A DNA stretch of 19,885 bases, from contig URLV01000021.1 of NCBI GenBank assembly GCA_900548725.1, forward strand, positions 1 to 19,885, given 5' to 3'. Both the position numbers and the translations under genes were made by a program. The stretch comes from an uncultured Mycoplasmatota bacterium (GTDB lineage: Bacteria > Bacillota_I > Bacilli_A > RF39 > UBA660). A model generated the notes under the pieces. It was not told the DNA's origin and made no database searches. It was given only the letters and a program-made list of their open reading frames with translations. This document shows, piece after piece, positions 15,543 through 19,885 of the stretch (the first letter of the stretch is position 1; each line of letters starts with the position of its first letter).

Positions 15543-17398
15543 CACTTAATCAAATCTTTATTCTTCATACTTATCTTAACTCCTCTAAAACCATAATTAA
15601 CATAATCGCACAAAGAATAATCAAAATTTCTAATATTATTAAATTCCACATACTTACTAATAGCATCTTCATTTATATCATTAAAATTAATAACATAATC
15701 TACACTATCTAACACTTTTTTATTGTTATACTCTTCTCTATAATTACTCTTTGAAAAACCAATACCATATTTAACATTATTAGTAGCGCTTAAAAATATA
15801 ACACTATTATCTAATTTTTTATCTTTTATATATTTATCATCAATTATTTTAATAATAACATCTATTATACTACTATCACATTTCTCTATATTATCAAATA
15901 ATATAAAACTATTATTATTTAATTTACTATATAAACTATTTTCACCATTATATATATTATTAATACTATAATAATTATTATACATTCCCATATCTATACA
16001 AATAAAATTAATATTAAGTATATCTGCCATTTCTTTAACAGTTATACTTTTACCAACACCAACTCCACCAACTAATAATATAGACATAAAAGTATCTTTC
16101 TTAACAATATCTAACATTTTATCAATAATGTCATCTTGACCATATACTTTATTTGTCATTTTAGTTAAAACATCTATTTTATTAAAAGTTAAATTATGGT
16201 GAATCTTTCTACTAACAATATTATCTATATCACTCTTTAATATTTTATTCTTACCATTATTATTAACATATGAACAAACACTATCTAAAATATCTATAGA
16301 TTTATCAGGATTTTTTTTATTAGAAAAATATTTATCACTGTAACTAACTATCACATCTATATTACTTTTAGTTATATTAACATTATGAAAATTTTGATAT
16401 TTATCCTTTATTTTATATAAAACATTTTTAGTATCTTCTAAGTTAGGTTCTTTAATATTAACTACATCAAATCTTCTAACTAAAGCTTTATCTTTAGTAA
16501 TATATTTTTCATATTCATCTTTAGTTGTAGCTCCTATTATTTTTAATTTATCTTTACATAAATAAGGTTTTAATATATTAGCCGCATCAATAGCACCTTC
16601 ACTACCACCAGCATGCATTATTGTATGAATTTCATCTATAAATAGTATTATTTTTCCATCATCCATTACTTCTTTTATAACAGTATTTAATCTTTCTTCA
16701 AAATCTCCTCTATATTTAGAACCAGATAACAACAAAGACATATCTAAATTAAATATTTTATATCCCATAAATTTCTTATAAGTTCCATTTTTTACCCTAT
16801 TAGCAAGTTCTTCAACTATTGCTGTTTTTCCGACGCCAGCTTCCCCTACCAACAATGGATTATTTTTGTTTTTTCTTAATAAAATTTCAATAATTTCTTC
16901 TATTTCATCATCTCTACCAATTAATTTAGTATCATTAAGACTTAAATCATAACCATATTTTTTTATTTCATTAAATATTGGATTAAAACTCTTCTTTAAT
17001 TCTTTGTATATACCTTCTAAATCTACTCCCAAACTTAGTAATATTCTAACACCAATACCATCTCCACTTTCAAGTATACTAATCATTAAATGTCTTGGTG
17101 TTACAATTCCATCATTATTTTCTTTAGCATCCTTTCTAGCATCATTAATTATACTTTTAAGTAAAGGAGTATGTAAAATAGTTGTAGTCTTTACATTTGA
17201 TTTTCCAATAATATCTATTAACTCACTTTTAAATGTTTCATAATATAAATTATACGTTTCACAAACTTCACTAACATCATTATCTTTTAGTAACGCAAGT
17301 ATCATATGTTCACTACCCACATATGGATGATTTAATTTAAGCATCTCTTTTTCTGCAATTTCTAAATATTTATTTACACAATCTTTATTTTTATCCAT
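15542..17398 (-). CDS. Shortened ClpC-like AAA+ protein with a degenerate second ATPase domain
   Basis: 618 aa, against about 810 for ClpC. An N-terminal Clp repeat domain (1-140) precedes a normal D1: Walker A GEAGVGKT 185-192, Walker B LFIDEIH 252-258, arginine-finger region ALVRRFD 305-311. The M domain that normally binds MecA/McsB adaptors is absent, as is the WTGIP linker motif. D2 keeps a P-loop (GGVGVGKS 444-451), but Walker B is FDNIE (N503 where Glu is essential), the NRID arginine finger is DSVD, and the C-terminal small domain is reduced to a short YGFRG tail. A ClpP-docking-like IGF tripeptide stays at 546-548. ATG 17398 has AAGGAGG upstream. It follows spo0A rather than ctsR-mcsAB. 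Confidence 0.85.
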   Translation of the reverse strand: MDKNKDCVNKYLEIAEKEMLKLNHPYVGSEHMILALLKDNDVSEVCETYNLYYETFKSELIDIIGKSNVKTTTILHTPLLKSIINDARKDAKENNDGIVTPRHLMISILESGDGIGVRILLSLGVDLEGIYKELKKSFNPIFNEIKKYGYDLSLNDTKLIGRDDEIEEIIEILLRKNKNNPLLVGEAGVGKTAIVEELANRVKNGTYKKFMGYKIFNLDMSLLLSGSKYRGDFEERLNTVIKEVMDDGKIILFIDEIHTIMHAGGSEGAIDAANILKPYLCKDKLKIIGATTKDEYEKYITKDKALVRRFDVVNIKEPNLEDTKNVLYKIKDKYQNFHNVNITKSNIDVIVSYSDKYFSNKKNPDKSIDILDSVCSYVNNNGKNKILKSDIDNIVSRKIHHNLTFNKIDVLTKMTNKVYGQDDIIDKMLDIVKKDTFMSILLVGGVGVGKSITVKEMADILNINFICIDMGMYNNYYSINNIYNGENSLYSKLNNNSFILFDNIEKCDSSIIDVIIKIIDDKYIKDKKLDNSVIFLSATNNVKYGIGFSKSNYREEYNNKKVLDSVDYVINFNDINEDAISKYVEFNNIRNFDYSLCDYVNYGFRGVKISMKNKDLIK

Positions 17399-17455
17399 TA
17401 AAAAATCCTCCTTATATATCATATGTATATAATGAGGATAAAATTTATATTTTAT

Positions 17456-18205
17456 TCATCTATGTTGTAATCTTAATTTATCAGCAAGAGTTGCAATAAA
17501 CTCACTATTTGTAGGTTTAGATCTATCTACATCTACACTATTACCAAATAAGTCTTCCATTAAATCATAATCTCCTCTATTCCAACTTATTTCTATTGCA
17601 TGTCTTATAGCTCGTTCAACTCTACTACTAGTTGTATTATATTTAACTGCTATCTCAGGATACATTTCTTTAGTAATTGCACCTAATATACTAGGTTTAC
17701 TGTATAAAAGCCCAATACCTTCTCTTATGTATTGAAAGCCTTTAATATGTGATGGAACTCCTAATGTATGTAACATATCAGAAATAGTATTTTGTAATTC
17801 AATATCATAATCTATTATTGATATTTTTCTAGTATCCATATCTAATATTTGATTTTCCAAATCATTATAATTAAAAGGTTTTAACATAAAGTAATTTATT
17901 TTATATAAACTTACTTCTTTTATAACGGATAATGAATTATATCCAGTTAGTACAATTATACCTTTCTCTACAGACTTCTCTCTTATACTTTTAATAATAC
18001 TCATTCCATCTTTATTAGTTAGTATTAAATCAGTAACAACTACATCAAAACTATTCATATTATTTAAAACATACTTACTAGCTTCCATCCCATCATTAAA
18101 TGATTTAACTACTTCAATTACTGCGTGACTACTAAAATACTTCTCTGTCATTCTTAATTGCTCTTTATCAGAATCAATTAATACTACACGTACTTTATTT
18201 TTCAT
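17456..18205 (-). CDS. spo0A: Sporulation master regulator Spo0A
   Basis: A 249-aa response regulator. The receiver domain covers 1-120 with phospho-acceptor D59 (VVVTDLILTNKDG), T87 and K109 (FMLKPF). The Spo0A-specific DNA-binding domain covers about 140-249: SDMLHTLGVPSHIKG, YIREGI, then EIAVKYNTTSSRVERAIRHAIEISWNRGD and the hallmark end KPTNSEFIATLADKLRL. It controls entry into sporulation by binding 0A boxes. Oddities: the acid pocket reads IDSDKE where ADDN is usual, and the conserved MP after the phospho-Asp is replaced. ATG 18205 follows GAGGGAG. The upstream region holds a sigma-A promoter overlapped by 0A-like sites. It lies 57 nt before the ClpC-like gene, with only a weak AT hairpin between, so co-transcription is likely. 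Confidence 0.96.
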   Translation of the reverse strand: MKNKVRVVLIDSDKEQLRMTEKYFSSHAVIEVVKSFNDGMEASKYVLNNMNSFDVVVTDLILTNKDGMSIIKSIREKSVEKGIIVLTGYNSLSVIKEVSLYKINYFMLKPFNYNDLENQILDMDTRKISIIDYDIELQNTISDMLHTLGVPSHIKGFQYIREGIGLLYSKPSILGAITKEMYPEIAVKYNTTSSRVERAIRHAIEISWNRGDYDLMEDLFGNSVDVDRSKPTNSEFIATLADKLRLQHR

Positions 18206-18289
18206 ATTTTTTCTCCCTCTAATTAACTTCACGCAAATTAATTATACAACATAAAATGACAAATAGAAAGAAAATATATTGTAAACATT

Positions 18290-18355
18290 TGTCAACAAAT
18301 GTAAAGTTTTGTCACATTATGTCGAATCATAAAAATTTTACACTTTTTTGTCAAT
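18290..18355 (-). promoter_or_regulatory. Cluster of 0A-box-like motifs upstream of spo0A
   Basis: On the plus strand TGTCAAC (18290-18296), TGTCACA (18310-18316), TGTCGAA (18320-18326, exact consensus) and TGTCAAT (18349-18355) occur within 66 nt. A reverse copy (AATGACA) is at 18255-18261. The first lies in the palindrome ACATTTG-TCAA-CAAATGT (18285-18302). Self-regulation by Spo0A is inferred. Confidence 0.6.
18326..18354 (-). promoter_or_regulatory. Sigma-A promoter of spo0A
   Basis: The minus strand reads TTGACA (18349-18354), a 17-nt spacer, then TATGAT (18326-18331). It lies directly after the upstream gene's terminator and would give a leader of about 110 nt. Confidence 0.75.
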
Positions 18356-18361
18356 CAAAAT

Positions 18362-18395
18362 AAAAAAAGTTAGAACATATTTTAAATTTCTAACT
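18362..18395 (-). terminator. Intrinsic terminator of the surface-protein gene
   Basis: AGTTAGAA (18368-18375) pairs with TTCTAACT (18388-18395) around a 12-nt loop. Seven T follow on the minus strand. It sits about 130 nt past the stop codon at 18522, beyond the two hairpins. Confidence 0.75.
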
Positions 18396-18441
18396 ATCTA
18401 ATACTCAAAAAATAATTATAAAATTTTACAGATTTACACCA

Positions 18442-18474
18442 CACATCTACGGCGCGATTTCGCCGTTAGATGTG
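18442..18474 (-). other. GC-rich hairpin downstream of the variable-region candidate
   Basis: CACATCTA plus CGGCG (18442-18454) pairs with CGCCG and TAGATGTG (18461-18465, 18467-18474). The 13-bp stem has one bulged base and a 6-nt loop. It has no T-run, so it is not an ordinary terminator. Its GC content stands out from the surrounding spacer. In the Bordetella phage DGR, GC-rich hairpins downstream of the variable repeat help target recognition; a similar role here is inference. Confidence 0.6.
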
Positions 18475-18477
18475 CCC

Positions 18478-18505
18478 TCAAAAAGCATTTGCCTATGATT
18501 TTTGA
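18478..18505 (-). other. Second hairpin in the 3' spacer of the surface-protein gene
   Basis: TCAAAAAGCAT (18478-18488) pairs with ATGATTTTTGA (18495-18505) with one mismatch and a 6-nt loop. It sits between the stop codon and the GC-rich hairpin, three bases from the latter. It lacks a trailing T-run outside the stem. Confidence 0.5.
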
Positions 18506-18521
18506 ATCCTTTATCCTAGCC

Positions 18522-19885
18522 TTAACTTAATTTTACAGTGTACGGATTTGATTTAGTTCCATCTCCTGCACTTTTTAGCGTTTCAGCCTTTAGATTGATA
18601 CTAGGGCGGAAAGCTAAAGTGCCGTCGACGCCGTTGTTGTAGTTGAGGTCACCATACCCAGTAACGTACCACTCGTCCGTAAACGGACCAATAGAGTCGC
18701 TCGGAGACGAAAGCCACCAAAAAGAAGTTAGAGATGAATTAGATAAATAATATGATTTATTTATTTGATTATATTTATATGCTCCTGCAAATGATACTTC
18801 ATCAGCTGTTAGTAGTCCTACTGGATATGTTAAATTTCCATTTGTTTTATTTCCATTTGGAAGTGTACTAACATTTACTGTAAATCTCGAATAATCATTT
18901 GTAGCATTTTCAGCACATTTAAATGTTGGTTTACTAGTCGTAATTTCTGTTGTTCCCGTACTATATCGTAATCTTTCCATTGATGCATAATATGTTTCAT
19001 TAGTTCCATAACCTAACTGAGTTGTAACTCCACCTATTCCATTCGAAGCTAGAGTTTTGTCATTACAGAATAATGTATCTGCAATAAAACTAGAACTATT
19101 TGTATCTACTATATTTGTTTTATACCAAGCGTCTACTTGTGTTTTTATTGTACTATCATTAATATTCTTATGTGTTTCATCATATGTTGTACTTTCTGGT
19201 GTTCCATACATATATCCTACATATGCATTATCATTATTACTTGTATTAAATTCAGTCTCTATTACATTTCCACTTGTATCTTTTGCTACATCATCTAATA
19301 CTAGTCTTATTGTGCCATCACCATTTATACGTACTATCCTCCATAATTTATCGGCAAACGTTACATAATTATCTGTTACAGCTCCATAGTAGTAATAACT
19401 TGTTCCGTAATCATCTGGTGCTGTATTAAGTAATTTATCATTGGGTCCTGATATTTTAGTAAACTCTGTTACTTCACTTCCAAGTTGTGTAGATCCTGTA
19501 CCTAACATTGCATTATCAATTATTGCTTTCTTTAGTGTACCGGCATCACTCTTATATGGATTGTTTACTGTTAATGCATTTGTATCTAGAATATTCACTT
19601 TCGCACTAAATGTTTTATTCATATCTGTATTTTGATCAACATTCATTTCTTTATATGTTACTGTTAATTTATAAGCATGTGTATGTATCGTATCTATTGT
19701 ATTTGTTGTCATTACTGACATTGTACTTGTACTTGGAAATTGTTTTTCTGTGCTTACTCCACTACATGTTCCATCAACTGTTCCCGTTATAGTTCCGTTA
19801 CTTGCTAAACTAAAACCTTCTTTTAGATAAGATGTACATGTTAATGTATATACTAAATCTTCTTGTCTAGTAAGTCCATTAACTA
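18522..19885 (-). CDS. Surface-type protein with C-terminal C-type-lectin/FGE-like (DUF6273-like) domain, 5' end outside window
   Basis: The reading frame is open to the right edge, giving 453 visible residues; the Met at 19721 is internal. The upstream part (TLTCTSYLKEGF, GTITGTVDGTCSGVS) is Thr/Ser/Gly-rich and suits an exported protein. A later globular part has LWRIVRINGDGTIRLVLDD, DNAYVGYMYG, STIKTQVDAWYKTNI, ADTLFCNDKT, LTYPVGLLTADEVSFAG and finally FWWLSSPS...EWYV...FRPSINLK, the pattern of DUF6273-like FGE/C-type-lectin folds known as DGR targets. No signal peptide or anchor can be judged because the N-terminus is missing. The 3' end carries a GC-rich block unlike the rest. The gene is followed by two hairpins and a terminator. 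Confidence 0.8.
   Translation of the reverse strand, partial: VNGLTRQEDLVYTLTCTSYLKEGFSLASNGTITGTVDGTCSGVSTEKQFPSTSTMSVMTTNTIDTIHTHAYKLTVTYKEMNVDQNTDMNKTFSAKVNILDTNALTVNNPYKSDAGTLKKAIIDNAMLGTGSTQLGSEVTEFTKISGPNDKLLNTAPDDYGTSYYYYGAVTDNYVTFADKLWRIVRINGDGTIRLVLDDVAKDTSGNVIETEFNTSNNDNAYVGYMYGTPESTTYDETHKNINDSTIKTQVDAWYKTNIVDTNSSSFIADTLFCNDKTLASNGIGGVTTQLGYGTNETYYASMERLRYSTGTTEITTSKPTFKCAENATNDYSRFTVNVSTLPNGNKTNGNLTYPVGLLTADEVSFAGAYKYNQINKSYYLSNSSLTSFWWLSSPSDSIGPFTDEWYVTGYGDLNYNNGVDGTLAFRPSINLKAETLKSAGDGTKSNPYTVKLS
18606..18719 (-). other. Candidate DGR variable repeat within the surface-protein gene
   Basis: 38 codons from WWLSSPS to FR. By hand count 16 end in C and 9 in G, while the ten codons just before it have no G or C at the third position. 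GC is 65/120 over 18601-18720, against 8/60 over 18721-18780. The coding strand is A-poor (21 of 120), and many codons are NNC, as expected if AAC codons of a template repeat were mutated at adenines. The true edges, and the template, cannot be seen here. Confidence 0.55.

Noticed and set aside
15515..15712. Small plus-strand gene across the ClpC-like gene end
   Set aside because: It overlaps the terminator and the conserved gene, has no ribosome site, and its Ile-rich product is typical of the reverse of AT-rich coding DNA.
18285..18302. Palindrome ACATTTG-TCAA-CAAATGT as a terminator
   Set aside because: It lies downstream of the spo0A promoter, has no T-run, and contains a 0A-box-like motif, so a protein-binding site is more likely.
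18442..18474. GC-rich hairpin as an integron attC site or ordinary terminator
   Set aside because: No integrase or cassette array is visible, there is no T-run after the stem, and a separate terminator follows. A DGR-linked role fits better but is unproven.
18522..19721. A complete surface protein starting at the Met at 19721
   Set aside because: The frame stays open through 19885 with plausible protein sequence upstream, and the Met has no ribosome site. The true start is outside the window.
1..19885. A DGR reverse transcriptase, accessory protein or template repeat in this window
   Set aside because: All other genes are assigned to unrelated families or are small unknowns without RT motifs, and no second copy of the GC-rich block is seen. 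The machinery, if it exists, is elsewhere.

Overview
The window is a compact, very AT-rich chromosome segment from a low-GC Firmicute with the standard bacterial code: TGG is the tryptophan codon, and TGA serves as a stop, for example in the ClpC-like gene. Spo0A and a CotJ spore-coat pair point to a spore-forming lineage, or one that has kept spore genes. The style resembles uncultured gut Bacilli related to Erysipelotrichales/RF39, but that placement is an inference. I see no rRNA, tRNA, CRISPR array or transposase.

Layout. 75-1819 (minus): a tight run of a membrane-anchored thioredoxin-fold protein without cysteines, trmL and uppS. 1938-2579 (minus): an unknown two-helix membrane protein with its own strong promoter. 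2650-4331 (minus): cotJC, a CotJB-type protein that also carries a CotJA-like segment, and a CmpB-family membrane protein. 4393-5441 (plus): a UPF0316 and a DUF1003 membrane protein. 5515-8070 (minus): a calcium-type P-ATPase. 8296-8619 (plus): a small XRE regulator. 8652-12319 (minus): a CBS-regulated Mn-type inorganic pyrophosphatase and uvrB. 12413-13302 (minus): two coupled small unknown genes. 13404-15466 (minus): cysS and a YugP-type zinc peptidase. 15542-18205 (minus): spo0A followed by a shortened ClpC-like protein whose second ATPase ring looks dead. 18522 to the right edge (minus): the 3' part of a surface-type protein gene.

Two themes stand out. First, regulation can be read from the DNA. 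Several genes have clear sigma-A promoters that rule out upstream in-frame starts, and spo0A has a promoter (TTGACA-N17-TATGAT) overlapped by 0A-box-like motifs. Most transcription units end in AT-rich hairpins that contain or touch the stop codon. Second, the last gene carries a sharply bounded stretch of about 115-120 bp at roughly 54% GC, in surroundings as low as 13%. It is full of NNC codons and encodes the WWLSSPS...FRPSINLK end of a C-type-lectin/FGE-like (DUF6273-like) domain. Two hairpins follow the stop codon, one of them GC-rich. This is what the variable repeat of a diversity-generating retroelement (DGR) target looks like. No reverse transcriptase or template repeat lies in the window, so any such machinery must be elsewhere in the genome. 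I consider this the most exciting lead here.
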